NCBI GenBank assembly: GCA_012031265.1
Contig: JAAUTY010000015.1
Coordinates: 1 to 64,000, forward strand
Reading direction: 5' to 3'
Source: Spirulinaceae cyanobacterium SM2_1_0
Lineage (GTDB): Bacteria; Cyanobacteriota; Cyanobacteriia; Cyanobacteriales; Spirulinaceae
Length of the DNA: 64,000 bases
Both the position numbers and the translations under genes were made by a program. The notes beneath the pieces were generated by a model. That model saw only the letters and a program-made list of their open reading frames with translations, was not told the origin of the DNA and did no database searches. Shown here one piece after another: positions 45,165 through 54,005 of the stretch. The stretch's first letter is position 1. Each line of letters opens with the position of its first letter.

Positions 45165-45502
45165 ATCTGCCCTGAGAGTCATGACGGCAACTTTTCCTGG
45201 TATGATTTCGACGGATTCTTAAGGCTCTGAAATTTCATCGATTTTTAGGCAAAAAATCAAACTCGGCTGCTCAAGTCTGAAGATTACGGCCAAGGAAATT
45301 TTGGATTTTAAACCTTCAATTTGTAATTAGGGATTCTAGCTTGGCGACGCCAGACCCTGTTGAATGGAGCGTTGCTAACCAAGAATTTATACCAGCCAGA
45401 TTTCGCCCTAGCTGCATCAACCGCAAAATTCCGGCTGCTCTCCAGAGCTTGCTCATGTCGTCAGGCAGTCACACTCCAAGCCCTGAACTTTGAACTTCAA
45501 TC
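45165..45502. other. AT-richer intergenic region before the WD40 membrane protein
   Basis: 338 bases. AT-rich compared with the neighbouring genes; probably carries a promoter for 45503-47713, suggesting that the last gene of the cluster can be expressed on its own. No RNA, repeat or convincing small gene. Confidence 0.35.
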
Positions 45503-47713
45503 ATGAATCTCCAAACCAGTCTCATCGGCGTCCAAATTAATCGCAGAGAGCTACGCTTGCAACCCGAGCAGGAACGCGCCGAGTTTGCCGTTCAGGTCAC
45601 GAACTACAGCGATCGCTTCGCCAGCTTTCAGCTCGAAATTTTGGCGGCTGGCGTGAATGGTAACGGCTCCCAGCGCTGGTACAAAGTCGCGCCGGACGTT
45701 GCCAGCATGAAGCCCCCTGGCGACACGACCGAGTTTCAGGTGGCTATTCTCCAGCCGCCTGTCCCCGGTTTTGCGGGACTGATCAATCTGACGGTGCGCG
45801 TATTCTCGGTGGAGCTGGGGGTCGAGGAACGGCAAGTCTTGCGTCTGACGGTTGAACCGGGGTCAGGAGCAATCGTTGTCACGGTCGAGTTGCCCGAGCC
45901 GGCGCTGCAAGCTAAGCCGGAAGAATCCTTTGAGATCCCGGTACGTCTCCACAACCCCAGCAAGCGCGTCCTCACTGTTCAGCTTGTGCTGCTGAATTTG
46001 CCGGTTGACTGGTTGCTCGAACCCGAACCGCGCTCCTTACAACTCCTAGCGCACCAGTGGATTGAGACCAGCATTAGCGGTCGCTTGCCCAAAGCACGCT
46101 ACGCGATTGGGCGTGACTATACTTTCACGGTGCAAGTCACGCTGACAGGCGGCGTGCCGACGCAGGCGACTGGCACGCTGACCGTGTTGCCGACGGGACA
46201 ACTGACCTTCAGCATCGAGCCGCTCGAGCAGCGTCTGCCGCAACGGCGGCCTTGGCTGCTGCACCGTCGCCCAGAGTCCGCAACATACACCCTGACGCTG
46301 GACAATGCCAGCAACTTGCCGCAGCAGATTCGTCCAGTGGTGCGCGCGCCAGAGTCCACGCCGATCGAATTCAGTTTTTCACCGGCAACGGTGGATTTGA
46401 CCCCTGAATTGGACGCAAATCTCGACTTGGTGGCGACTCCGCGCCGACGCTGGTTTGGTTTCGGTCGTCGCTTCGACTTCGAGATCGAGGTCACCCAATC
46501 GGATCCTCGCTTGCCGATTGAGCCAGCGATCGCCGAGTTGCTCACGGCCAAACGGCTCGAAGCCTTCTCCCGAACAGATCCCAGTCTGCCTGTCAAGCCG
46601 ACCGCAATTCCTCTGACCCTGCGCCTGCTGCCGGTTGTCCCCCGCTGGCTTCAGGGCGCGGCCGCTATCCTGTTGTTCGCTTTGCTGTGGGGGGCTTGGG
46701 GTCTGCGAGTCATCCTGAGCCAGCACGCCGGGCCGGTGAATGTAGTGCAGTTGAGCGGTCTGGGCGATCGCGTTGCTAGCGGCTCCAACGACCAAACCGC
46801 CCGCGACTGGCGGCGACGCGGCGGTGGTTTGAATCCTAGCGGCCCCTTTGCCCGCGTCGAGAAGGCGATCCGCACCCTGCGCTACAGCCCTGTGGAAAAT
46901 AATCACGTTGCGGTGGGGTTAGAAAATGGCGAAATTCAAATCTGGGATCTGCTGGCGCATAACGCCCGCCAACCCCTTGCCAGCTTCTCATTTCAGCGCG
47001 AGGATCGCGTCCTCGGACTCGCCTACAGCCGCGACGCGCGTACCCTATTCAGCGGTCACGGCAGCGGACTGGTTCTGCGGTGGCAGTTGCCCGCTGAGGC
47101 CGGTACGGATGAAGTGACCCTGGCTCAGGAGCAGGAGTTTGATTTCGCGGTCTCCGATGTCGCTCTCGTCGGCCCCGATGAAGCGGTGCTGGCAGTCGCC
47201 GGTCGCTTCAACCAACTCGTCATTTGGGATTGGCGCGAGGAGCAGCGGCGGCTGATTCCCTACGATCTCGGTGGTCAGGACGACTATTTCACTAGCCTCG
47301 CCACGGCAGCAGAGCAGCCCTATTTGCTCGCAGCCGCTGATAATCAAGGCAATATCTCGATCTGGAATCTTCGCCCCTGTCTCACTGCCGATGATGAGTG
47401 CGAGCTGGTTGATCGCTGGGAAAATGAAGCGCAACAGCCTGTCCGCTCCCTGGCATTGACGAATGATGGCTGTCATCTCAGCAGTGTCGGCGATGACGGC
47501 CGTTCGATGCTCTGGCCGCTGGCTGGCCCCGGTCGGCGAGCCGGGAAGTTTATCAACGGTCAGCAGATAGTGCAGTTGCGAACCGAGCTAAATGGTACGG
47601 ATATCCGGTTGGTGGGCGATCACCTCTACATCGCGACTGGCGGCAACGACCGCAAAGTCCGTCTCTACCGCAAACCGCAAACCAGTCCGGGTTGCCAACT
47701 GCAACTGCCGTAG
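45503..47713 (+). CDS. Membrane protein with N-terminal Ig-like domains and C-terminal WD40-like propeller
   Basis: 736 aa. Residues 1-375 hold three repeated beta-sandwich domains that begin with AEFAVQVTNYSDRFASFQLEI, SFEIPVRLHNPSKRVLTVQLVLL and TYTLTLDNASNLPQQIRPVV. A membrane helix follows (LQGAAAILLFALLWGAWGLRVIL, about 384-406), then a WD40-type beta-propeller (VAVGLENGEIQIWDLL, DNQGNISIWNLRPC, SSVGDDGRSMLWPL). It lies in the same orientation after the three receptors. Because the N-terminal domains resemble that fused to the tail-I protein, it may be the membrane anchor for the baseplate. This is inference. No signal peptide is visible. Confidence 0.8.
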   Translation: MNLQTSLIGVQINRRELRLQPEQERAEFAVQVTNYSDRFASFQLEILAAGVNGNGSQRWYKVAPDVASMKPPGDTTEFQVAILQPPVPGFAGLINLTVRVFSVELGVEERQVLRLTVEPGSGAIVVTVELPEPALQAKPEESFEIPVRLHNPSKRVLTVQLVLLNLPVDWLLEPEPRSLQLLAHQWIETSISGRLPKARYAIGRDYTFTVQVTLTGGVPTQATGTLTVLPTGQLTFSIEPLEQRLPQRRPWLLHRRPESATYTLTLDNASNLPQQIRPVVRAPESTPIEFSFSPATVDLTPELDANLDLVATPRRRWFGFGRRFDFEIEVTQSDPRLPIEPAIAELLTAKRLEAFSRTDPSLPVKPTAIPLTLRLLPVVPRWLQGAAAILLFALLWGAWGLRVILSQHAGPVNVVQLSGLGDRVASGSNDQTARDWRRRGGGLNPSGPFARVEKAIRTLRYSPVENNHVAVGLENGEIQIWDLLAHNARQPLASFSFQREDRVLGLAYSRDARTLFSGHGSGLVLRWQLPAEAGTDEVTLAQEQEFDFAVSDVALVGPDEAVLAVAGRFNQLVIWDWREEQRRLIPYDLGGQDDYFTSLATAAEQPYLLAAADNQGNISIWNLRPCLTADDECELVDRWENEAQQPVRSLALTNDGCHLSSVGDDGRSMLWPLAGPGRRAGKFINGQQIVQLRTELNGTDIRLVGDHLYIATGGNDRKVRLYRKPQTSPGCQLQLP

Positions 47714-47813
47714 GGGCGGCTGCCTGATTCAGATTCACGCCCCGGGTGAATGATCGCGCTGACACTGACCCCTTTTGTAAACAGAGCCTGCTAAAGCGAG
47801 GCATGAAGTCATC

Positions 47814-47844
47814 GCCCAGAGCAATCCATCGGGACACTCTGGGC
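47814..47844. terminator. Hairpin between convergent WD40 and peroxidase genes
   Basis: GCCCAGAG (47814-47821) and CTCTGGGC (47837-47844), 8-bp stem with a 15-base loop. It lies between the convergent genes and could act in both directions, but has no U-run. Confidence 0.3.
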
Positions 47845-47875
47845 TTGACCAGGGCTAATCACCGCCAGGGCGGAC

Positions 47876-48334
47876 TTAGGCCAGCGCCTTCTCAATCGTG
47901 GCTTTCAATTTCGGATCATCGGGCGGAGTCTGCGGCTCGAAGCGCTCAACCACCTCACCGTCGCGGCCGACCACAAACTTGCCGAAGTTCCAGGCAATAT
48001 CCTCGCCATTACCAACCAAGAATTGGTACAACGGGCTGCGATTGGGGCCGTTCACATCTTGCTTCTCGAGCAGCGTGAATTCGACATCGTACTTGGACTG
48101 GGCGAAATCCTTGATCTCATCGGGTGTGCCCGGCTCTTGGCTACCGAACTGGTTGCAGGGGACACCGACGACGACCAAATCATCGAACTGCTTGTCTAGC
48201 TCTACTAGACCGCTGTACTGAGGCGTCAGACCGCACTGGCTCGCCACATTTACAAATAAGACAACTTTATTAGCCAGCGTGCCCGGGTCGAGCGGCGCGC
48301 CATCGAGGGTGGTGAGGCTTGCAGGTAAAGGCAT
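47876..48334 (-). CDS. Glutathione peroxidase family protein
   Basis: 152 aa from the ATG at 48334; earlier in-frame starts add residues without homology. Catalytic tetrad blocks visible: VLFVNVASQCGLTPQYSGL (peroxidatic Cys in place of selenocysteine), VVGVPCNQFGSQEPG (Gln), and IAWNFGKFVV (Trp and Asn). Non-selenium GPx proteins of cyanobacteria are small, monomeric and often use thioredoxin or NADPH rather than glutathione. It reduces hydroperoxides, including lipid hydroperoxides, in the cytoplasm or at membranes. Followed on the same strand, upstream, by an FAD oxidoreductase 90 bases away. Confidence 0.92.
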   Translation of the reverse strand: MPLPASLTTLDGAPLDPGTLANKVVLFVNVASQCGLTPQYSGLVELDKQFDDLVVVGVPCNQFGSQEPGTPDEIKDFAQSKYDVEFTLLEKQDVNGPNRSPLYQFLVGNGEDIAWNFGKFVVGRDGEVVERFEPQTPPDDPKLKATIEKALA

Positions 48335-48423
48335 AGTGAATAGAAGCGTTGACAACGCCTCCATTATTAAGCATTGTTGCGGCGATCCCACAGGTAAATT
48401 GGGTGGGGATGCTGTGATCCCCA

Positions 48424-49584
48424 TCAAACTGATGGTGGGATGGCAACCTGCGCCATCACCGCATCTTCAACGCCTGCGGCCTGAGTCGCCCAGTGCCGTG
48501 CCAACGGGGCTGTACAAGTGAGCGAGTTGGGGAAACCCGCGAATAGATGCGCGCCGTGCAGGCCCGGAATCGCGCCGATCGCGGGCGTGGTCATTGCTGT
48601 GAATGCGACGAGACAGCGTTGCCAGCGGCCCGGGACGCCCCGCAAGGCGGGCAGCAAGTCCTCTACCGCTGCTCGTAGGTGTGCCTCGCTGGCAGCAGGC
48701 TCCACTTTGGCATCGGGATCTGTCAAGGCACGACTGATTTGACCGATGTAGAGACTGCGATCGCCAAACTGAATCGCGCCCGGATCGAGAATCGCGGCTG
48801 CCAATTCCTGACCGGGATGATCCCAAGCATCGTCCTGCTGCGCTGCCTGGCGCTCGAGGTCAAAACGCTGGAGCTGGGCTGGCATGATCAACGCCCGCAA
48901 TCTCCAGTCCACTGGCGGGATTTGCACGATCTCCGCGTGGGTGAAGTAGAGCGGCAACCGCACTCCCGCCGCGTGCAGCAACGCCCGGCTAAAACCGCCT
49001 GCACAGATGGCAACATTCGCGGCGCGATATTGCTGCTGGGCGGTATGGACACCCACGAGGCGATCGCCCTGCCGCGACAAGGCCAGCACGGGTTCCCAAA
49101 CTAATTGACCCCCCAAACGCTGATAGGCGGCGAGATAGGCCGCTGCCGTTTTCTGAGTGTGAATGTGAGCGTGGGGCAGGTGCAATGCACCAGACAGGGC
49201 GGCGGGATTGAGCTGTGGTTCGCGCTCACAGGCTTGGGCACGGCTGAGGAGCGTGGGGGCGATCGCCAACTGGTCATAATCGACCGCCACTTGGACGGGA
49301 TCAGCCGTTGGCGTTACGGTCAGCAACAAATCCAGTTCCCGAAATTCAATATCGGCGTCTAATTCATCGCCCAACTGGCGATAAATGGCAATCCCTTCCT
49401 GACAAAGCTGGCGTGTCAGCGGTGAAGTCCCTGACCAGTAGGCTAGACCCCCATAGCTGTAGCGTGTAGCTGAGGAGGCATTTGGCGCGCGGTCAAGCAG
49501 TTGTACCCGCAGCCCCTGCCGCACGAGTTCGTAGGCTAGGGCGGCACCAGCGATGCCGCCACCGACAATGAGCCAGTCGTACAT
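48424..49584 (-). CDS. FAD-dependent oxidoreductase (DAO family)
   Basis: 386 aa from ATG 49584. The dinucleotide-binding start YDWLIVGGGIAGAALAYELVRQGLRVQLLDR is clear, then SYGGLAYWSG (loop near the flavin), and at the C-terminus TPAIGAIPGLHGAHLFAGF, the second FAD contact typical of D-amino-acid oxidase/glycine oxidase-like proteins. The substrate is unknown: sarcosine, glycine and D-amino acids are possible. An earlier ATG (49599) adds five residues. The ISL3-like MITE sits 61 bases upstream of the start codon and may interfere with or supply its promoter. Confidence 0.85.
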   Translation of the reverse strand: MYDWLIVGGGIAGAALAYELVRQGLRVQLLDRAPNASSATRYSYGGLAYWSGTSPLTRQLCQEGIAIYRQLGDELDADIEFRELDLLLTVTPTADPVQVAVDYDQLAIAPTLLSRAQACEREPQLNPAALSGALHLPHAHIHTQKTAAAYLAAYQRLGGQLVWEPVLALSRQGDRLVGVHTAQQQYRAANVAICAGGFSRALLHAAGVRLPLYFTHAEIVQIPPVDWRLRALIMPAQLQRFDLERQAAQQDDAWDHPGQELAAAILDPGAIQFGDRSLYIGQISRALTDPDAKVEPAASEAHLRAAVEDLLPALRGVPGRWQRCLVAFTAMTTPAIGAIPGLHGAHLFAGFPNSLTCTAPLARHWATQAAGVEDAVMAQVAIPPSV

Positions 49585-49637
49585 AGTTTCAGAATTCAAG
49601 ATTCAGAATTCAAGACCAACAACCCAGCGATCACTTT

Positions 49638-49786
49638 GTTATTATGGCTCTCCTGGGTTTAGGGTGGGATAAGTATATTGATGATACCAAAACTTGTGAG
49701 CTGAATTCCCGAAACCCTTGTCTGGCAGTGATTTCAGCACTGGAAACTTGTGCTTATCACCGCAGATCCAGGAGAGCCGTTATTAT
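49638..49786. mobile_element. ISL3-like MITE with 8-bp target-site duplication
   Basis: A 133-bp element at 49646-49778 with terminal inverted repeats: GGCTCTCCTGGGTTTAGGG on the left, and GGCTCTCCTGGATCTGCGG read inward from the right, agreeing at about 24 of 28 positions with a 2-base gap. It is flanked by a perfect 8-bp direct repeat GTTATTAT at 49638-49645 and 49779-49786. GGCTCT ends with 8-bp AT-rich target duplication are the features of the ISL3 family. No transposase fits inside, so it is a non-autonomous derivative. Confidence 0.85.
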
Positions 49787-49945
49787 CGGCTACCGCGAGT
49801 TTATTCAATCAGCCTAGTTCGTTGCCATGAATTGGGCATCGAAGGTTTAGAATGTGCCAGGACTAATCAGTAAGCCCGCCGTCGCCCGCTAGACTGAGAA
49901 ATGCGTTGCCACCCCTTGCCAGCTACCATTCCCCCTGTCACCGGC

Positions 49946-51603
49946 ATGACTGATCCGCTCCTCATGGTTACTGATTTACGCGTTGCCTATGGGTCTGACC
50001 CAACAAGTGCTTGGGCAGTTGATGGTGTCTCCTTCACCCTCGCGGCGGGTGAACGACTCGGCTTAGTCGGTGAATCGGGTTGCGGCAAATCAACGCTGGG
50101 CCGTGCCGCCATGCGTCTGTTGTCTGAACGTGCCCAAGTTGCCGGTGAGGTTCGCTTCGCGGGTCGCGATGTTTTTTCGCTATCGCCCTCAGACTTGCGA
50201 CAATTTCGGGGGGAAGCGATCGCCCTCGTCTTCCAAGATCCAATGACGCGGCTCGATCCGCTGATGACCATCGGTGATCACTGTCTAGAAACGCTCCGTG
50301 CTCACCAGCCCACCTTGAGCCGTGCTCAGGCTAAGGCAAAAGCGCTTGCCATCCTGGCGGCAGTCAGGATTCCGGCTGAACGCTGGTCACAGTATCCCCA
50401 CGAATTTAGCGGCGGGATGCGTCAGCGCGTCGCGATCGCCCTCGCCTTGCTCCTAGAACCGAAGTTAATCGTCGCCGATGAGCCAACCACCAGCCTCGAT
50501 GTCACGGTGGCGGCCGAAATTTTGCAAATGTTGACCGAGCTTTGCCGCGATCGCCATCTGGCTCTGCTCCTCATCTCCCATGATCTCGCTTTGGTCGGTG
50601 AATACTGCGATCGCGTCGCGGTGATGTATCAGGGACAGATTGTCGAAATCGGGGGGGCGCAACAACTGCTCTCGCAGCCCCAGCACGCCTACACGCGATC
50701 GCTGCTAGCGTCAGCACTACACATTCACAACACGGATGCTGGTGGTAAGCCCAGAGTTGCGGCCTCTGACCTGGAGAGCAACGCCCCAACACCCTTGCTG
50801 CGACTCGACAATCTCCAACAACACTACAGCATAGAAAAGAATCTGTTGACCCAACTGGTGCGCCGTCAAGCTGGAACCCCGCTTAAAGCAGTCGATGGCG
50901 TCAGCTTTACCCTCTACTCTGGTGAGATTTTTGGTCTCGTCGGTGAATCCGGTTGTGGCAAATCCACCCTGTCGCGAGCCATCTTGCAATTGGTCAAGCC
51001 TACCGCTGGCTCGGTTGAATTTGAGGGTTGCGACCTGACGCAGCTTGCCCCCTCAGCGCTCCGCCAAAAACGCCGCCAGTTGCAAATGATTTTCAAGATC
51101 CCCTCGCTTGCCTCAATCCGCTCATGACGGTTGGCGACAGCATTGCCGATCCCCTCTTCATTCACGGTCTGGCAACATCGGCTGATGCGAGGCAACAAGT
51201 CGAGCGTATGTTGGCGCGGGTTGGCTTGACCCCAGTTGCCGATTATTACCAGCGCTTTCCGCGTGAGCTGTCCGGCGGTCAACAGCAACGAGTGGCGATC
51301 GCCCGTGCTCTGATCCTGCAACCGAAGTTGCTGATTTGCGACGAGCCGGTGAGTATGCTAGATGCCAGCGTACAGTCCCAAGTTCTGGAACTGATGCGAT
51401 CGCTCAAGGACGAATTTCAGCTCACCTATCTGTTCATCACTCACGATCTCTGGGTGGCTCGCTTTTTGTGCGATCGCATCGCAGTGATGCAGGCGGGCAA
51501 GATTGTCGAGCTGGGAGCAACCGAGGACATTTTTCAGCGACCCCAGCATCCCTACACGCAGACGCTGCTTGCTGCCGCACCGCTGTTGGCATCCTTGACC
51601 TAA
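49946..51603 (+). CDS. Dipeptide/oligopeptide ABC transporter ATPase, fused DppD-DppF type, with a one-base frameshift
   Basis: About 552 aa when repaired; two complete ABC ATPases in one chain. First: Walker A GESGCGKSTLG, EFSGGMRQRVAIALAL signature, LIVADEPTTSLDV Walker B. Second: KAVDGVSFTLYSGEIFGLVGESGCGKSTL, RELSGGQQQRVAIARAL, LICDEPVSMLDASVQ. The frame breaks at about 51094, in MIFK; the normal reading QMIFQDPLACLNPLMTVGDSI continues in the next frame when one C is added. The 49946-51127 and 51028-51603 frames are therefore one gene. Start ATG 49946 (MTDPLLMVTDLRVAYG). No permease or binding-protein gene is adjacent. Confidence 0.9.
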
Positions 51604-51712
51604 GAGTGCTCCAGGCCGTCAATGATTCCGCAGTCTGAAAAAGCGGGCAGCGGCGGGGGCAGCTCGCGATTGGCAGAGTTTGCAAGGGATACGCGTCGGC
51701 AACGAGTGTTGC

Positions 51713-52351
51713 TCAAACCGGACTGACGCGGGCGCGATGCAGCAGGCGATCGCCGTGACGATAGCCGACATAGCGGATGCGAACCGGCGTGCCCGCGTCA
51801 GCGTGACCCTGCATTAGTTCGTGAACTTGGGGATCGTAAGCCGTTTCCGCGCCGACGGTGCCGATCGGTTCAAGCTGCCAAGCGGCGAGCAGTTGCTCGA
51901 TCGGTTTCACCAGCGGCAGCAGGTTCTTGGCGGGCACTTGGGGATTGTTAGCAACAGCGGCGACAGCGGTGGGCCATTGCAGCAGAAAGGTTTCTAGAAT
52001 GCCCAGGCTCTCCCGCTGAAATCCTGCTTGCAGGCTGGCGGCCTGCGTCGCCAGTTGCTGTTGCAAGTGCTGATACTCCTGTTGCCAATTGACTTCAACA
52101 GAGGCCGGGGGGGCGAGCATAGCGGAGCTGTCCGCGCCAAACGTTGCCAACAACTGCGGCAAGGACACCCGCAAAGCTTGGGCCAGTTTCAGCAAGACCG
52201 CAGCCCGCAGGTGACCAGCGCGGCCACGGCGGAGTTGCCGCACCGGCCAGGTGGAGACGCTCGCACGCTGCTGCAAGGCGGCGAAGCTATCGAGGTCAGC
52301 CGCCTGCATCAGCGCGCGTAACTGTGGTGTACAGTCGCGATCGCCGCTCAC
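51713..52351 (-). CDS. GrpE-like protein with N-terminal helix-turn-helix
   Basis: 212 aa. The N-terminal 65 residues look like an XRE-type helix-turn-helix (SFAALQQRASVSTWPVRQLRRGRAGHLRAAVLLKLAQAL). The C-terminal half matches the GrpE-like core: GFQRESLGILETFLLQWPTAV, LLPLVKPIEQLLAAWQLEPIG, YDPQVHELM and a final VRIRYVGYRHGDRLLHRARVSPV. GrpE is the nucleotide-exchange factor of DnaK. In cyanobacteria this fusion is a second GrpE-like family beside standard grpE, and its role is unproven. The GTG start at 52351 overlaps the TAG stop of the aminotransferase upstream gene by one base, so the two are translationally coupled. Confidence 0.78.
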   Translation of the reverse strand: MSGDRDCTPQLRALMQAADLDSFAALQQRASVSTWPVRQLRRGRAGHLRAAVLLKLAQALRVSLPQLLATFGADSSAMLAPPASVEVNWQQEYQHLQQQLATQAASLQAGFQRESLGILETFLLQWPTAVAAVANNPQVPAKNLLPLVKPIEQLLAAWQLEPIGTVGAETAYDPQVHELMQGHADAGTPVRIRYVGYRHGDRLLHRARVSPV

Positions 52352-53502
52352 TACCCTTCGGCAATCGTGCGACTCGCCGCCGCCACACCCGCGCCCGCCG
52401 TGACGGCGCTGCCGAGCTTTTGTAGGGTCGCCTCAAGGGCGGCAATGATCGTCAGAAGGTCGCGATCGCTCACGAAGCCCAGATGACCGATACGGAAAAT
52501 CTTGCCCTTGAGGTGTTCTTGCCCGCCCGCCAGCGCGATGTCGAATTCTTTGTTCATCATCTTGCGGATTTGCTCGGCTTCGATGTTGCTGGGGATCACC
52601 GCCGTGACCGCTGTGCTGGCAGCATCGTCAGGGGCAAAGGCGGGGAGATCCAGCGCCTTGATCGCGGCGCGGCAGGCGCGGGTCAAACGACTGTGACGAG
52701 CGAGGATGGCGTCTAACCCCTCGGCACGCATCATCCGCAGCGCCTCGCCGAGAGCGAACATCAGATTGACCGGCGGCGTGAACGGGGAGGTATGCTTGGC
52801 GATCGCCTTGCGATACAGACCGAGATCGAAGTAGAAGCGCGGCAGTTTAGCACTTTCGTAGGCCTGCCAGGCCCTGGGGCCGACAGCCACGAAGCCGAGA
52901 CCGGGCGGGATCATGTAGCCCTTTTGCGAACCAGAGGCGACCACATCCAGTCCCCAGTCATCGATTGGCAGCTCGATCGCCCCCAAGCTGGTGACCGCAT
53001 CGACGATGATCAGCGCCTCGCCGTGGGCTTTGACCGCTTGGTTGATGGCGGCGAGGGGATTGAGGACACCGGTTGAGGTCTCCGAGTGGGTGACGATGAC
53101 AGCTTTGATGCGCTTATCTTGGTCGGCCTCCAGCTTGGTGGCAAACTCGGCGGCATCCAGGGGCTTGCCCCACTCGGCGGTGATGCGCTCAACTTGCAGA
53201 CCGAAGGCTTCGGGAATCAGCGCCCAGCGCTCGCCAAATTTGCCATTGCAGCCTACGAGGACGCGATCGCCCGGACTGAGAAAGTTGATGATCCCGGCTT
53301 CCATCGCGCCAGTGCCGCTGGCGGTGAGGATTTGCACATCATGCTGCGTCTGGTGCAGCCATTTCAGGTTTTCGGAAATCTCCGCTTGTAGCTCACTATA
53401 GGCTGGGCTACGGTGGCCGATCGGGTGCGCCGCCATCGCTTGCAGGACGCGCGCCGGAACGGGGGTCGGGCCGGGGATGGCCAACATTTGCTTGTTGTCC
53501 AT
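52351..53502 (-). CDS. Alanine-glyoxylate aminotransferase family protein (class V)
   Basis: 383 aa from ATG 53502 (MDNKQMLAIPGPTPVPARVLQAM). Typical motifs: HPIGHRSPAYSEL, LTASGTGAMEAGIINFLSPGDRVLVG, VTHSETSTGVLNPL, IVDAVTSLGAIELPIDDWGLDVVASGSQKGYMIPPGLGFV with the pyridoxal phosphate Lys in SQKGY. It transfers an amino group to glyoxylate (or from serine), probably in photorespiratory glycine formation. Older annotations call this protein the 42-kDa subunit of soluble hydrogenase, which is a misnomer. Translationally coupled to the HTH-GrpE gene. Confidence 0.94.
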   Translation of the reverse strand: MDNKQMLAIPGPTPVPARVLQAMAAHPIGHRSPAYSELQAEISENLKWLHQTQHDVQILTASGTGAMEAGIINFLSPGDRVLVGCNGKFGERWALIPEAFGLQVERITAEWGKPLDAAEFATKLEADQDKRIKAVIVTHSETSTGVLNPLAAINQAVKAHGEALIIVDAVTSLGAIELPIDDWGLDVVASGSQKGYMIPPGLGFVAVGPRAWQAYESAKLPRFYFDLGLYRKAIAKHTSPFTPPVNLMFALGEALRMMRAEGLDAILARHSRLTRACRAAIKALDLPAFAPDDAASTAVTAVIPSNIEAEQIRKMMNKEFDIALAGGQEHLKGKIFRIGHLGFVSDRDLLTIIAALEATLQKLGSAVTAGAGVAAASRTIAEG

Positions 53503-53668
53503 AGTACTTAAGGGGTTCAGAGTTCGAGATTCAGCGTGGGCTATTGGCGGCAAGCTTAGCACCGAATCTCCCAACTGGGGAGTGGGCATTCACCATGACA
53601 GCCCCACACAGGACAAGCCAGGGACTGAGAACTGGCGAGACGCGCAGGCCGAGGGCGATCGCCGCCAG

Positions 53669-53947
53669 CTAGTTCATTTTGTGCGGGGTAGCCGCAAGAT
53701 CGCTGAGGGGGGTCGGCTCGAAATTGAGACTGTGGAGCGACCAACGATATTCATAGGGCAGGTTGCCCTGCTCGCAGATCGTTTCGAGCTGGCGCTGTTG
53801 AGCGAGAGCTTTTCGCAGGGTGACAATCATTTGTTGCACCTGATCGCGCAACAGGGGGTTGCGTTCGGCCGCAGCCAGGGTCTGACGTTCGAGCAGTTGG
53901 AGAAGTAGCTCGTAGTGGATATGAGAAGGGAGAGGAATGCGCTCCAT
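53669..53947 (-). CDS. DUF5340 protein
   Basis: 92 aa. Starts MERIPLPSHIHYELLLQLLERQTLAA and continues RNPLLRDQVQQMIVTLRKALAQQRQLE, ending with an LPYEYRWSLH segment. This is the cyanobacterium-specific DUF5340 family of short helical proteins; function unknown. It lies between the aminotransferase and trpC on the same strand, with gaps of 166 and 58 bases. Present in most cyanobacteria, so probably housekeeping. Confidence 0.85.
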   Translation of the reverse strand: MERIPLPSHIHYELLLQLLERQTLAAAERNPLLRDQVQQMIVTLRKALAQQRQLETICEQGNLPYEYRWSLHSLNFEPTPLSDLAATPHKMN

Positions 53948-54005
53948 GCCGGCCGACCTTCAGGTAATAAAAACCAATCTAACAGTCTTGCTGTTTAAAT
54001 TCTAG

